Positions 46,671-59,923 of a stretch of DNA of 64,000 nucleotides are shown one piece after another. The stretch is taken from positions 744,001 through 808,000 of the forward strand of contig NZ_JAGING010000001.1 in assembly GCF_017875835.1 (NCBI RefSeq), given 5' to 3'. Source of the DNA: Psychrobacter sp. PL19 (GTDB lineage: Bacteria > Pseudomonadota > Gammaproteobacteria > Pseudomonadales > Moraxellaceae). Each line of letters opens with the position of its first letter. The stretch's first letter is position 1. Made by a program: the position numbers and the translations under genes. A model generated the notes under the pieces. That model was not told the DNA's origin. It did not search any database and saw only the letters and a program-made list of their open reading frames with translations.

Positions 46671-47633
46671 ATGACTTTTCATCGTCAAAATAACGATAAT
46701 ACTATAAATAATTTTCTTGACCTTAAGTCCTTTCTTACCAATTCATTTTTCAATAAATTTTTATGCTCAATTATACTGTCTAAACGTTTGCTGATCATAG
46801 CAATAATAATGCTAGGCTCTTTAACCTTAAATGCTCAAGCAGCAACGGTCAGTGTCAGTAACTATCCACTGTTTTTATTGAGCCAAGCAGTGACTGAAGG
46901 TTCACCGGCAGCGAAACAATTATTACAAGCGGGGGAGGTGGGGCACCATGGTAGCATTAGCCCTGGTGATATCAAAGCCATTCAAGACAGCCATTTTGTG
47001 GTGTGGTTTGGTGCTTCTTTAGAGAATAATTTGGCATCAAGCCTAGAGTCAGCACCTAATGCTATTGCATTATTTGACTTCAATGCTTTTAATCGTCATC
47101 CGTTACGTGATGTCAAAGGTGTCCCTATTGCCGGCACGCTAGACCCGCACATGTGGCTCGATCCTGAGAACGCTAAAGCCATTACTCGTGCCCTCGCCGT
47201 TATCCATAGTCATGCTAACCCGCAATATAAAAAACTCTATCACGCTAATGCACAGAAATTTGCTCAGCGAATGGACAGTGCGGTGGCCAATGAGATACAG
47301 AAAGTTCAGCAGGAAAAAGGTCAAAAAGCGTATCCTTATTGGGCCTATCATGATGCTTATCAATATATAGAAGCCTCTCTACAACTACAGTTTATCGGTA
47401 GTCTGAGTGCCGATGACCATATAGCACCTAAGGCCAGTCAACTGCGCTGGCTTAACGAGCAAAGACCTGCTAAGCAAATGTGTTTGGTATCCCCAAGCAG
47501 CCCTGCTAAAGGATTACTTGCCAAGCTACAACCGGTGAATACTACAGTACAAGCCGAAGACATGAGTATGAGTAAAGACTTTGTGGCTGGCTGGAGTATT
47601 ATGGCGCAGCAGATTCGTCGTTGTATTTCTTAA
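46671..47633 (+). CDS. znuA: Zinc-binding periplasmic protein ZnuA
   Basis: A 320-residue substrate-binding protein of the cluster 9 (ZnuA) type. The export signal is atypically long: about 35 polar residues precede the hydrophobic stretch LLIIAIIMLGSLTLNAQA, so the true start may be a later one (none is an obvious ATG with a ribosome site). Metal ligands are visible in VGHHGSISP (first His), DPHMWLDPENAKAI (second His) and YHDAYQY (third His). The His/Asp-rich loop of E. coli ZnuA is absent. It is divergent from zur and controlled by the shared box. Confidence 0.9.
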   Translation: MTFHRQNNDNTINNFLDLKSFLTNSFFNKFLCSIILSKRLLIIAIIMLGSLTLNAQAATVSVSNYPLFLLSQAVTEGSPAAKQLLQAGEVGHHGSISPGDIKAIQDSHFVVWFGASLENNLASSLESAPNAIALFDFNAFNRHPLRDVKGVPIAGTLDPHMWLDPENAKAITRALAVIHSHANPQYKKLYHANAQKFAQRMDSAVANEIQKVQQEKGQKAYPYWAYHDAYQYIEASLQLQFIGSLSADDHIAPKASQLRWLNEQRPAKQMCLVSPSSPAKGLLAKLQPVNTTVQAEDMSMSKDFVAGWSIMAQQIRRCIS

Positions 47634-47969
47634 GAGTCGCTGTAGATCTCAAAAATAATATAAAGAGCCTATAAAGTATTGCGCTTGCTGGCTTTTAAGG
47701 TGACTGGCAATGGCCCCTAAAGTGATTATAAAAAATTATGTGGGTCGTGACTTTATTGATAAATGAGTCGTTGGTATACTCCCAACTGTAGGGTTGATAA
47801 GTGTCATACTGCACTTGCTTGACGGAAGTGTGGGTTCTAAAGTTATCGGCGTTTTATTTTTGGACAACAGTCGACACTAGTAGAATGCCCCATTTACGGA
47901 TAAACTTGTCGCAACTATGCTACCTTATCAAAACGCGGTGGTTGCTGTATCAATGCTAGAGGATAGCCA
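47634..47969. other. Intergenic region between znuA and atpI
   Basis: No gene or clear signal is seen apart from the expected promoter for atpI. Confidence 0.4.
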
Positions 47970-48368
47970 ATGACCAAACCTGCCAAACGCACGCAAAAAG
48001 ATAAAATTGGTATCTATCTCAAGCGCCAAGCATGGATACTGTTCATCCTAATTATTATTGCTTCGATGTTAGATATTTTTTGGCTACACAGTGCGTTGGT
48101 TGTCGCAAAAAGCAGTGCAATCGGTGCACTACTAAGCTTTGCGACCCAAGCAGTATTTGCCGGCTTCATCTTTTGGCATAGTGGGTATCGTGCGCGCCGA
48201 CATATTGTCAGCCAGTTGTATCGAGGACAAATGGTCAAGTGGCTACTAACCGTGTTGGGTTTCGCATTGATCTTTATTACCATACAGCCTTTGTCCGCGC
48301 CTGCGTTATTTGTTGGTTTTATAGTCATGCAGTTTAGTCATACTGTGATGTTATCGTACGTACGCTGA
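47970..48368 (+). CDS. atpI: ATP synthase protein I
   Basis: A 132-residue protein with four membrane helices and a basic N-terminus, of the AtpI type. It fits the usual first gene of atp operons and is thought to help assembly of the c-ring. Sequence conservation in AtpI is low, so the call rests on topology (QAWILFILIIIASMLDIFWL as first helix), size and position. Unusually, 695 bp with a hairpin terminator separate it from atpB, so it may be transcribed apart from the other subunits. Confidence 0.82.
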   Translation: MTKPAKRTQKDKIGIYLKRQAWILFILIIIASMLDIFWLHSALVVAKSSAIGALLSFATQAVFAGFIFWHSGYRARRHIVSQLYRGQMVKWLLTVLGFALIFITIQPLSAPALFVGFIVMQFSHTVMLSYVR

Positions 48369-48456
48369 CGGCAATAGACGTTACACAGTTAAATTATAAG
48401 GCCGTTGATAGTGCTAATCAGACTGCCTTATCTGCCCGCTCCTTGTTCCCATCCCC

Positions 48457-48485
48457 TTGACAGTTAAACCAAAAAGTAATAAATA
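48457..48485 (+). promoter_or_regulatory. Candidate sigma-70 promoter
   Basis: TTGACA at 48457-48462 and TAAATA at 48480-48485 are separated by 17 bases. It would start a transcript near 48492 that runs either into a terminator at 48823-48858 or on into atpB. It is the best -35/-10 pair in the atpI-atpB gap. Confidence 0.5.
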
Positions 48486-49933
<1,448 letters not shown>

Positions 49934-49948
49934 TTAGACATTCAATAG

Positions 49949-50233
<285 letters not shown>

Positions 50234-50312
50234 TCTGAAATCTCAGTTGTAACTGCTTGACTGTCGAGCACGGTCAACGAAACTGACTTTTCATTAACAA
50301 AGAGGTGATCAC

Positions 50313-50783
50313 GTGAATATCAATTCTACCCTCATCGGTCAAGCCATTGCTTTTGCAATATTTGTGGTTTTTTGCATGAAGTTCGTGTGGCCACCACTTA
50401 TCGGCGCTATTAATGAGCGTCAGCGTAAAATCGCTGATGGTCTAAATGCGGCGGAAAAAGCAAAAGCAGATTTGGCCTCCGCGGAGCAAGATGTACAGCA
50501 GGAGCTTAATGTCGCTAAGACTAAAGCTGCTGCGTTGATTGAGCAGGCGAATAAAAGTGCCAATCAGCTGGTTGAAGATGCCAAATCACAAGCCCAAGTG
50601 GAAGGTGAACGTATCCGTCAACAAGCACAGGCGTCTATCGATCAAGAGATCAATCAAGCACGTGAGTTATTACGTGCCCAAGTCGCAGAACTTGCGGTAC
50701 TTGGTGCTGAGAAGATTTTGCAAGAGCAAGTCGATATGCAAAAACATGCCAGCATGTTAGACCAACTGGCGGCGAAGCTGTAA
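50313..50783 (+). CDS. atpF: ATP synthase subunit b
   Basis: A 156-residue stator subunit. One N-terminal membrane helix ([19 protein letters not shown]) is followed by a long charged, Ala- and Gln-rich coiled coil. The length equals E. coli b (156). The GTG start at 50313 has AGAGGTG directly upstream. It lies 13 bp before atpH. Confidence 0.96.
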   Translation: MNINSTLIGQAIAFAIFVVFCMKFVWPPLIGAINERQRKIADGLNAAEKAKADLASAEQDVQQELNVAKTKAAALIEQANKSANQLVEDAKSQAQVEGERIRQQAQASIDQEINQARELLRAQVAELAVLGAEKILQEQVDMQKHASMLDQLAAKL

Positions 50784-50796
50784 TAGTGAGGATATA

Positions 50797-51420
50797 ATGG
50801 CTGACTTATCAACCTTAGCACGACCCTACGCTAAAGCTGCGTTTGACTATGCCAATGAACATGGGGTGGTAAAGGAGTGGGAAGATTTCTTGTTTATTGC
50901 CAGTACGATTGTCAGTGACAAGTCGTTCCACACATTGCTAGACAATCCAGCCGTTTCTGCTGAGCACAAGTCAGCCGTTTTGGTCGATCTGTATGATACA
51001 CAAGTAACTGACGCTACTGACTCTGCCTTTAAGGTGTTACTGAATAATACCCAAGGGCATCGTCAAGACAGCACTACCAGCTATCCTAAAGTATCAACAG
51101 CGCTTAGCAACTTCGTTCATCAGCTGTCAGAGCAAGAGCGCCTGGCGCTGCTTCCTGAAGTTTATGAGCATTATCGTCGTCATAAGGCGTTAAGCTTAAA
51201 GCAGCTCAATGCTTATGTGACTTCTGCCTATCCATTGACCGACGCGCAGCGTGAGCTGTTCGAAACCCGTCTTGCCGCCTCGCTAAATGCCAGTGTGGTA
51301 ATTCACGAAACGGTTGATCCTAGTCTTTTGGCAGGCGCTACTATCAAAATCGGTGACAAAATCATCGACGATTCTATGCGCGGCAAATTACAACAGTTAA
51401 AAACACAGCTAACGGCCTAA
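50797..51420 (+). CDS. atpH: ATP synthase subunit delta
   Basis: The 207-residue delta subunit that links the b stalk to the F1 head. The start [16 protein letters not shown], the conserved C-terminal [21 protein letters not shown] and the last helix KLQQLKTQL are typical. It is longer than E. coli delta (177), with an insert around residues 75-100 (acidic and Thr/Ser-rich). Confidence 0.95.
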   Translation: MADLSTLARPYAKAAFDYANEHGVVKEWEDFLFIASTIVSDKSFHTLLDNPAVSAEHKSAVLVDLYDTQVTDATDSAFKVLLNNTQGHRQDSTTSYPKVSTALSNFVHQLSEQERLALLPEVYEHYRRHKALSLKQLNAYVTSAYPLTDAQRELFETRLAASLNASVVIHETVDPSLLAGATIKIGDKIIDDSMRGKLQQLKTQLTA

Positions 51421-51549
51421 TGTTATTTATCTTCTCATCAACGTTTACCAGTTAAGTCAGGTCGGCGTGACAATATTTTGCTAGTTTGAGTGATAAGTAG
51501 AGCGTTTAAGTCAGTGGGCGGGTTATCATAAATTAAAGGAAACCAGGCA

Positions 51550-53094
51550 ATGCAACAATTGAATCCAGCGGAAATCAGTAATCTGATTAAGCAGCGAATT
51601 CAAGACCTTGATGCGGGTGCAACTGCAAAGAATGAAGGCACGATTGTCAAAGTATCTGACGGTATCGTGCAGATTCATGGTCTTGAAGATGCCATGTATG
51701 GCGAAATGATTGAGTTTGAAGGCGAAATCTACGGAATGGCGCTTAACTTAGAGCGTGATTCTGTCGGTGCGGTCGTACTAGGCGATTATTTAAAACTACA
51801 AGAAGGCCAAAAAGCCTATTGTACTGGTCGTATTCTTGAAGTACCCGTAGGTCCTGAGCTGCTAGGCCGTGTTGTTGATGCCTTAGGTAATCCTATTGAT
51901 GGCAAAGGTCCTATCAATGCTAAAATGACTGACAAAGTCGAAAAAATCGCCCCAGGGGTTATTGAACGTCAGTCAGTAGATCAGCCAGTAATGACCGGTT
52001 ATAAAGCCGTTGACACCATGATTCCGATTGGCCGTGGCCAGCGTGAGCTGATCATTGGTGACCGTCAGACGGGTAAAACAGCCATGGCTATCGATGCGAT
52101 CATCGCGCAGAAAACCTCTGGCATTAAATGCGTATATGTGGCCATTGGTCAAAAGCGCTCTACCATTGCTAACGTGGTGCGTAAGCTTGAACAAACCGGC
52201 GCACTTGAATACACCACTGTAGTGGTTGCTTCAGCTTCAGAGCCCGCAGCACTTCAGTATATTGCCCCGTACTCAGGTTGTACGATGGGCGAATACTTCC
52301 GTGACCGCGGCGAAGATGCCTTGATTGTATTTGATGACTTATCAAAACAAGCGGTTGCTTATCGCCAAATTTCATTACTACTACGTCGCCCGCCAGGTCG
52401 TGAAGCCTATCCTGGTGATGTCTTCTATCTTCATTCACGTCTGCTTGAGCGTGCCTCACGCGTCAACGCTGAATATGTAGAAAAATTCACCAATGGTGAA
52501 GTGGTTGGTAAAACCGGTTCTTTAACCGCGCTACCGATCATCGAAACCCAAGCGGGTGACGTATCAGCATTCGTACCAACCAACGTGATTTCAATCACTG
52601 ATGGTCAGATTTTCTTAGAATCAAGCCTATTTAACTCAGGTATCCGTCCAGCTGTGAACGCGGGTATTTCGGTATCGCGGGTTGGTGGTGCGGCGCAGAC
52701 TAAGATTATTAAAAAGCTATCTGGTGGTATTCGTACCGCGCTAGCGCAGTATCGTGAATTGGCCGCGTTCGCGCAGTTTGCCTCGGATCTTGATGATGCC
52801 ACTCGCGCCCAGCTTGATCATGGTGAGCGCGTGACTGAACTGATGAAGCAAAAACAGTATCAGCCGATGTCTATCTCTGAGCAAGCGGCAGTGATTTACG
52901 CGTCAAACGAAGGTTTCTTATCGGACGTTCCTATTAATAAAATCGGTTCTTTTGAAGAAAGCTACTTACGTTATATGCATGACGAGCAAAGCGATTTGAT
53001 GAAAGAGATTGATGACACTGCAAATTATAATGATGATATTGCAGGTCGTTTAAAGTCAGCGATTGAGACTTTTAAACAAAACCACAGTTATTAA
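51550..53094 (+). CDS. atpA: ATP synthase subunit alpha
   Basis: A 514-residue F1 subunit (E. coli 513). The nucleotide-binding loop GDRQTGKT is at residues 170-177. [39 protein letters not shown] and the alpha signature ([13 protein letters not shown]) are present. It lies 129 bp after atpH and 195 bp before atpG; both gaps are longer than usual for the operon and contain no gene. Confidence 0.98.
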   Translation: MQQLNPAEISNLIKQRIQDLDAGATAKNEGTIVKVSDGIVQIHGLEDAMYGEMIEFEGEIYGMALNLERDSVGAVVLGDYLKLQEGQKAYCTGRILEVPVGPELLGRVVDALGNPIDGKGPINAKMTDKVEKIAPGVIERQSVDQPVMTGYKAVDTMIPIGRGQRELIIGDRQTGKTAMAIDAIIAQKTSGIKCVYVAIGQKRSTIANVVRKLEQTGALEYTTVVVASASEPAALQYIAPYSGCTMGEYFRDRGEDALIVFDDLSKQAVAYRQISLLLRRPPGREAYPGDVFYLHSRLLERASRVNAEYVEKFTNGEVVGKTGSLTALPIIETQAGDVSAFVPTNVISITDGQIFLESSLFNSGIRPAVNAGISVSRVGGAAQTKIIKKLSGGIRTALAQYRELAAFAQFASDLDDATRAQLDHGERVTELMKQKQYQPMSISEQAAVIYASNEGFLSDVPINKIGSFEESYLRYMHDEQSDLMKEIDDTANYNDDIAGRLKSAIETFKQNHSY

Positions 53095-53289
53095 TTTAAC
53101 GGGTTAAGCCGGTTTGGTTGGTTACTGCTAAAGTGGCGCGCTGTCTTTAAGAAGAATAACAGTTGTGCTGCTTTAGCCATAATCAACGGCATGTGACCGC
53201 GTAGTGCTACAAGAAACTAGTACAGTGCTTTATATTAAATATTGTTGCATTCGCCAATGCTTTTTTAACCCTCTTATATTGGAATCATT

Positions 53290-54171
53290 ATGGCAAGCTT
53301 AAAAGAAATACGTGCCAAAGTCACCAGTATTAAAAGCACCCAGAAAATTACCCGCGCCATGCAAATGGTGGCCGCGAGTAAAATGCGCCGTGCCCAAGAG
53401 CGCATGGTCGTGGGTCGCCCGTATGCTGATAGTATGCGCCGGGTTATTTCACATTTGGTGCATGCTTCATCAGACTATAAACACCCGTATATGGTATCGC
53501 GCCCGGTCAATAAAGTAGGTTATATTGTCATCACCTCCGACCGTGGTCTGGCGGGTGGTTTGAATATTAATTTATTCAAAGCTTTAAGCAAAAGCATCAA
53601 AGACTATCAAGACCAGTCTGTACAAGCTGAATTTGCAGTTATTGGCGCTAAAGGTGTTAGTTTCTTCAAGAGTTTTGGTGGTAAAGTCACCTCAGCCGTG
53701 ACTAACTATGGTGATAAGCCGACCTTTGAGCAGCTAAATGCACCGGTTCAAGCCATGCTTGACGATTATGAGAACGGTAAAATAGACCGTATCTATGTGG
53801 TGTATAACCAGTTCGTTAATGCGATGACCCAAAAGCCAACCGTCAGTCAACTGGTACCTTTACCAGAGCAATCGTTTGCTGATGAAGACAGTGGCATGCA
53901 GACTGAACTAAGCTGGGATTACATCTATGAGCCTGATATCGAAACGTTGATCGATAGTCTGCTAGGGCGCTATATTGAGTCGATTGTCTATCAAGCGGTA
54001 ATGGAAAACATTGCCTCTGAGCAGTCGTCGCGTATGGTCGCTATGAAAGCGGCAACAGATAATGCTGGTGACCTAATTAACGATTTACAGTTGGTTTACA
54101 ACAAGCTGCGTCAAGCGGCGATTACTCGAGAAATCTCAGAAATCGTTGGCGGCGCTGCTGCTGTTTCATAA
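53290..54171 (+). CDS. atpG: ATP synthase subunit gamma
   Basis: A 293-residue central rotor shaft. The N-terminal helix starts [26 protein letters not shown] and the C-terminal one ends with [19 protein letters not shown]; both build the coiled coil inside the alpha3beta3 ring. The length is as in E. coli (287). Confidence 0.98.
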   Translation: MASLKEIRAKVTSIKSTQKITRAMQMVAASKMRRAQERMVVGRPYADSMRRVISHLVHASSDYKHPYMVSRPVNKVGYIVITSDRGLAGGLNINLFKALSKSIKDYQDQSVQAEFAVIGAKGVSFFKSFGGKVTSAVTNYGDKPTFEQLNAPVQAMLDDYENGKIDRIYVVYNQFVNAMTQKPTVSQLVPLPEQSFADEDSGMQTELSWDYIYEPDIETLIDSLLGRYIESIVYQAVMENIASEQSSRMVAMKAATDNAGDLINDLQLVYNKLRQAAITREISEIVGGAAAVS

Positions 54172-54191
54172 TTGACACCACCTATATATAG

Positions 54192-55643
<1,452 letters not shown>

Positions 55644-55749
55644 GTGTTCTATAACTTCAAGTTGTCTGGCAAATAGGCTATAAACAGTTTGTTTGCTAAC
55701 AGCAGCGCCCAGTAGTTTTTATAGCAGTTTTTATAGTAAGGAGATAGGG

Positions 55750-56166
55750 ATGGCAACGTTACAATGTCGCGTCGTAAGCGCTCGTGAAGAGTTGTACTCA
55801 GGCGAGATCAGCATGTTGATCGCTACTGGTAGCGAGGGCGAAATTGGGGTGCTACCCGGCCACACTCCGCTCATTACTTTGCTAAAACCTGGCCCAATGC
55901 GGGTGCAAAAACCAGATGGCGAAGAAGTCGTTATCTATGTCTCAGGCGGCGTGCTTGAAGTACAACCAAAAATGGTCACCGTACTAGCAGATACCGGCAT
56001 GCGCGCGCATAATCTTGACGAAAGTAAAATTGTCGAGGCCCGCAGAAAAGCAGAGCAAATGCTGGTCAACCAGTCTGATACCTTACAAACTAACGCCGCT
56101 TTAGTGTCACTGATTGAGTCAGCTGCACAGTTACATACTATTCGTAAGTACCAAAACCGTGCTTAA
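55750..56166 (+). CDS. atpC: ATP synthase subunit epsilon
   Basis: The 138-residue inhibitory and coupling subunit (E. coli 139). The beta-sandwich domain shows QCRVVSAREELYSGEISMLI and GEIGVLPGHTPLIT. Two C-terminal helices (ARRKAEQMLVNQSD and the end) follow. ATG 55750 has AAGGAGATAGGG upstream; an in-frame start at 55693 adds 19 residues unlike the family. It is the last gene of the operon, followed by a terminator. Confidence 0.96.
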   Translation: MATLQCRVVSAREELYSGEISMLIATGSEGEIGVLPGHTPLITLLKPGPMRVQKPDGEEVVIYVSGGVLEVQPKMVTVLADTGMRAHNLDESKIVEARRKAEQMLVNQSDTLQTNAALVSLIESAAQLHTIRKYQNRA

Positions 56167-56213
56167 GAATATTCATCTCAGAGTTTCTTTGAGCGATATA
56201 CAGTAGCTATAAT

Positions 56214-56242
56214 AAAAACAGTCCATTATGGGCTGTTTTTTT
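56214..56242 (+). terminator. Rho-independent terminator of the atp operon
   Basis: aaaaacagtcc-attat-gggctgttttttt has an 11-bp stem with one wobble, a 5-base loop and a T run. It begins 48 bases after atpC. Confidence 0.92.
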
Positions 56243-56254
56243 ATTGCTGTTTTT

Positions 56255-56337
56255 TACTTGCTGTTCGTAAGTGTGACAGAGGCTGCAAAAAATATATACC
56301 AGCAGTGCCTTGTCCTTTTTAAATTGGATCGACTATA
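56255..56337. mobile_element. MITE-like repeat, right-hand part only (copy G)
   Basis: The stretch acttgctgttcgtaagtgtgacagaggctgcaaaaaat through to aaattggatcgactata matches the right two thirds of the copy at 59582. The left end is missing and the atpC terminator stands in its place, so the remnant is truncated. Confidence 0.8.
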
Positions 56338-56666
56338 TGGTGATACTTGGTTATATTGAGGATAACAATAGCGCTTTAATAAAGTGTTTGAGTGCTTATT
56401 TAAGGAATTTGTAATTAATAACTAAACCTGGCTATCATATATTGTTCGTTAGGTGAAAAACACACAGTTTTTGGACGCAAACGAAAGCTTTATTAGAGAT
56501 TGTTTATAGATTTTGTTAACGATGATAGGCTATAGTATGGGATGCTACACGTTTGATAGTATAATGCGCTACCGATTTTGCACCATCACGACGGACATAA
56601 ATTGTTCCCTTTTATAGTGCTACTACCTTCCCTGCTATTAATTTTTCTACATTAGAGGATATAAAA
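56338..56666. other. Intergenic region upstream of bfmR
   Basis: No gene is seen. The region is AT-rich and holds the promoter of the response regulator. AGAGGA stands eight bases before its ATG. Confidence 0.45.
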
Positions 56667-57383
56667 ATGACAATGAACGAAGACGACAACACGCCACGAA
56701 TCCTGATTGTTGAGGATGATGAGCGTCTGGCTATGTTGACTCAAGACTATTTAGTCAAAAATGGCTTGGAAGTAGCGATTGAAACTGACGGTAATCGTGC
56801 TATCCGCCGTATCGTTAATGAGCAGCCAGATTTGGTCGTGCTTGATGTCATGCTTCCTGGTAGTGATGGTCTGACGGTGTGCCGCGAAGTACGCCCTCAT
56901 TATCAAAACCCTATTTTGATGCTTACTGCTCGTACTGAAGATATGGATCAGGTACTTGGTTTAGAGATGGGTGCTGACGATTACGTCGCTAAGCCTGCTC
57001 AGCCACGCGTACTACTCGCGCGTATTCGTGCCTTACTACGTCGTTCGGAAAATGCCCCATCAGAAGATGTACCACAGCGCTTAGAATTTGGTGACTTAGT
57101 TATCGATAATGGCGGTCGTTCAGTAATGCTTGGTGAAGAGTTAGTCGACTTTACTAGTGCGGAATATGACTTATTGTGGTTGCTCGCCTCTAACGCGGGT
57201 CGTATCTTGTCACGCGAAGATATCTTCGAGCGTCTACGTGGTATTGAGTACGATGGTCAAGATCGTTCTATTGACGTGCGTATTTCACGTATTCGTCCTA
57301 AGATTGGTGATGATCCAGAAAACCCAAAACGTATCAAAACCGTCCGTAGTAAAGGTTATTTGTTCGTAAAAGAAGGTAATTAG
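56667..57383 (+). CDS. bfmR: OmpR-family response regulator BfmR
   Basis: A 238-residue response regulator very close to Acinetobacter BfmR, which controls envelope, capsule and biofilm genes. The receiver domain has acidic pair EDD near residue 16 and phospho-acceptor Asp60 in LVVLDVMLPGSDG; Lys is in VAKPAQPRVLL. A winged-helix DNA-binding domain follows from about residue 135 (FTSAEYDLLWLLASNAGRIL, RSIDVRISRIRPKIGDD). The first ATG gives Asp60, the third codon would give Asp58. A strong terminator follows directly, separating it from the kinase gene. Confidence 0.93.
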   Translation: MTMNEDDNTPRILIVEDDERLAMLTQDYLVKNGLEVAIETDGNRAIRRIVNEQPDLVVLDVMLPGSDGLTVCREVRPHYQNPILMLTARTEDMDQVLGLEMGADDYVAKPAQPRVLLARIRALLRRSENAPSEDVPQRLEFGDLVIDNGGRSVMLGEELVDFTSAEYDLLWLLASNAGRILSREDIFERLRGIEYDGQDRSIDVRISRIRPKIGDDPENPKRIKTVRSKGYLFVKEGN

Positions 57384-57427
57384 TTTTACCCCACGACCCT
57401 TAACTGACTGTTCTTCTTCAATAGACT

Positions 57428-57458
57428 AAAAAAACCAGTATCATGCTGGTTTTTTTGT
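57428..57458 (+). terminator. Terminator between bfmR and bfmS
   Basis: aaaaaaaccag-tatcatg-ctggttttttt is an 11-bp stem with a 7-base loop and T run, 45 bases after bfmR. It would uncouple most bfmS expression from the bfmR promoter. Confidence 0.92.
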
Positions 57459-57611
57459 GGACAGTGTTTAAGTTTCTAACGCTATATACCAGGTTATGTG
57501 GTTTAATTAAGCGATAATTATGGGCGCTAATGATATAAATAATCTATACTTATATCAGGCAGTAGGGACAAGCGCTCTCCATTGCTCAGCCTTCTTTACA
57601 TAACTTATTGG

Positions 57612-57681
57612 CCCTAATGAGTAACCCTTAATAGGTGAACTTTAATAGGCAATCCTTGATAGGTAATTCTTAATAGATAAT
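57612..57681. repeat. 14-bp imperfect tandem repeat, five units, upstream of bfmS
   Basis: Five consecutive 14-base units of the type ccttaataggtaat can be laid out from 57612 to 57681. The first is the most diverged. They lie between the bfmR terminator and bfmS, in the likely bfmS promoter or leader region. Confidence 0.72.
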
Positions 57682-57879
57682 TTTTTAAACTTGAGCTATG
57701 GTTTCTCATACTAAAAGGCGAGCAATGCTTTTTCTGGTATTGGTTATCTTAATGATGCTAAGTGTTATGTAAAAGCGTAATAATAAATAGACATTGTTCT
57801 TAATTAATAATGACCGACACTGTCTACAGTACAGATGGCTTCGGCAAATTACTACTCAATAGATTTGGTCACGGCACGT

Positions 57880-59565
57880 ATGTCATTAGTCTCTTCTTTA
57901 AAACACAGTATTTTTGTTCGTATTTATGCTGGACTATTAATAGTCTGCCTGTGTGTCGCATTGTTTGCGCAGTTATTGATGGACACTATCAATAAGGAGC
58001 GTGTGCAGTCGTATCGCGAAAACATGGCAACCGGTGCTTTTTATTTGGTCAGTGAAGGGGTCACTAACCAAGACAGTGAGACCCAGCGTGACTATTGGTT
58101 GTCTGATGCCAGTAGCCTATTCGGCTCGACTTTTCGTATTGTGCCCATCAATGAGGTGGACTTTAACGCCAGTGAGCTACGCCGGTTTGACAAGGGTGGC
58201 ACGGTCGTGCGTTATTTCAACCAACCCACCTATGCCGATGTCTATCATCGTCTGCCAGATGGCAACAGTGTCTTAACGGCTAGGATTTCACAAGTTTCAG
58301 AGCAACAAGTGCGTGCTATGGCAGTGTTCTTGTTGGACGACTTGTCTTATTACCCCACGCTATCGGCTAAGCGTGAGCGCCTAGCTGAGTTAGAAAAGAC
58401 GTTTTCTTTTCCTTTGAGCTTTAAAGGGGTCAATACACTCAATTTAGATAACGATCAAATGGCGCGCTTGCGTCGTGATGAGGTGGTTATCTTATTGCAG
58501 GATACCAACACCAGCCAGGGTAATTCATCGATCAAAATCGTTGTGCCATCCGAGATTAATGACATGGCAATCTTGATGGGACCTGTGCCATTATTCAACT
58601 GGTTTCCCCTTAATTTGATTATTAGCATGGTACTGATCAGTATGTTTTTGATCAGTCTAGGTGTTTATGCGCTGATTTTTCCGCTGGAGCGTAAGTTACA
58701 GTTGATTCAGGTGGGGGTTAATGAAGTTAGTAAAGGCAATCTTGATAGTGAGGTACAGGTGATCGGGCAAGATGAAATTGCTCGTCTGTCAGCAACCTTT
58801 AATGCCATGACTGCACACATTAAGCGCCTCATTGAGTCGCAACGTGAACTAACCCGCGCAGTTTCGCATGAGCTACGTACGCCAGTGGCACGTATTCGCT
58901 TTGCGGTAGATATGTTGGCAGATACGGAGGATGAGGACTCAAGATTCACTCAGCGTGACTTTATCGATGAGGATATTGAGTCGCTTAATGGGCTCATTGA
59001 TGAGATGTTAACCTATGCGAAGCTTGAAGAGGGCTCGCCGAAATTAGACTTAGAGCCAGTAAATCTTAAAGAGCTGGTTGAGCAGATTGAGCGCGAAACC
59101 AATGCACTAGGTAAGTCTATAACAATCGTTGCTAACCCACCCACTGTCAAAGTAACGGCAGTAGCAGACAGGCGCTATTTGCATCGCGTTATCCAAAACC
59201 TTGCCGGTAATGCGTTACGCTATGCAGAGACCACTATTATTATTAGCGCTGGGGTCAAAAAGGGCAATGCCTTTGTTAGTGTCGAGGATGACGGACAGGG
59301 TATTGCCGAGTCTGATCGTGAAAAGGTCTTTATCCCATTTTCACGTCTAGATGATAGCCGAACGCGTGCATCGGGTGGTTATGGCTTGGGGCTGTCTATC
59401 GTGTCACGTATTGCGTTCTGGTTTAATGGTAGTATGAATGTTGATGAAAGTCCGGAGCTTGGCGGTGCGCGTTTTGTAATGACTTGGCCTATCAAGCCGT
59501 TAACTCAAACCATCGTTGCCGATGAGTTAACGCAGGAAAAAAGTGACCGCGACTTTGATGCTTAA
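57880..59565 (+). CDS. bfmS: Sensor histidine kinase BfmS
   Basis: A membrane sensor kinase of about 561 residues, partner of BfmR. It has a first membrane helix (about residues 15-38), a periplasmic domain of about 180 residues, a second helix (about residues 235-260), then HAMP. The H-box SHELRTPVARIR has His330. The N-box NLAGNALRYA, DDGQGI and GGYGLGLSIV follow. ATG 57880 gives a normal short N-terminus; ATG 57835 in frame adds 15 residues. Neither has a good ribosome site. It is separated from bfmR by 496 bp, a terminator and tandem repeats. Confidence 0.9.
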   Translation: MSLVSSLKHSIFVRIYAGLLIVCLCVALFAQLLMDTINKERVQSYRENMATGAFYLVSEGVTNQDSETQRDYWLSDASSLFGSTFRIVPINEVDFNASELRRFDKGGTVVRYFNQPTYADVYHRLPDGNSVLTARISQVSEQQVRAMAVFLLDDLSYYPTLSAKRERLAELEKTFSFPLSFKGVNTLNLDNDQMARLRRDEVVILLQDTNTSQGNSSIKIVVPSEINDMAILMGPVPLFNWFPLNLIISMVLISMFLISLGVYALIFPLERKLQLIQVGVNEVSKGNLDSEVQVIGQDEIARLSATFNAMTAHIKRLIESQRELTRAVSHELRTPVARIRFAVDMLADTEDEDSRFTQRDFIDEDIESLNGLIDEMLTYAKLEEGSPKLDLEPVNLKELVEQIERETNALGKSITIVANPPTVKVTAVADRRYLHRVIQNLAGNALRYAETTIIISAGVKKGNAFVSVEDDGQGIAESDREKVFIPFSRLDDSRTRASGGYGLGLSIVSRIAFWFNGSMNVDESPELGGARFVMTWPIKPLTQTIVADELTQEKSDRDFDA

Positions 59566-59581
59566 TTTAAGCTGATACAGG

Positions 59582-59727
59582 TATAGCTAGTTCAAAATAA
59601 AATAGATACATTTGTATCAGCGTGCTACTGGTATAAATTTTTCTTGCTTGCTGTTCGCACGCGTGACAGAGGCTGCTAAAAATTCATAACAGCAGCACTT
59701 TATCGTTTTTAAATTGGATTGAATATA
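59582..59727. mobile_element. MITE-like repeat, diverged copy H
   Basis: About 142 bp from tatagctagttcaaaat to attggattgaatata. The core actggtataaatttttcttgcttgctgttcgca and gacagaggctgc are shared. It belongs to the longer subgroup with 25265 and 26546. It starts 16 bp after the bfmS stop. Confidence 0.85.
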
Positions 59728-59923
59728 ACATCAGGCATGACAATTATTAATAACTATTTTAAATGACTAGCACTGATCATTGTTCGACTTGCCCCAGTTA
59801 CTTGAGCGAAGACTTACTGATCATAGCCGATATAAATAGTATCTGAATACTGGGCAATGGGTTAAGCAGCAATGACTTAAAGCATTAACTTTTACGATAA
59901 GCTAAAAGTACAGGGAGCAAGGA

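Noticed and set aside
53095-53289. Possible small gene between atpA and atpG
   Set aside because: The gap is long for the operon but contains no frame with a start and ribosome site.
57725-57772. 15-codon hydrophobic frame (MLFLVLVILMMLSVM) with AAGGCGAG upstream
   Set aside because: Could be a leader peptide before bfmS, but at this length in AT-rich DNA chance is as likely.
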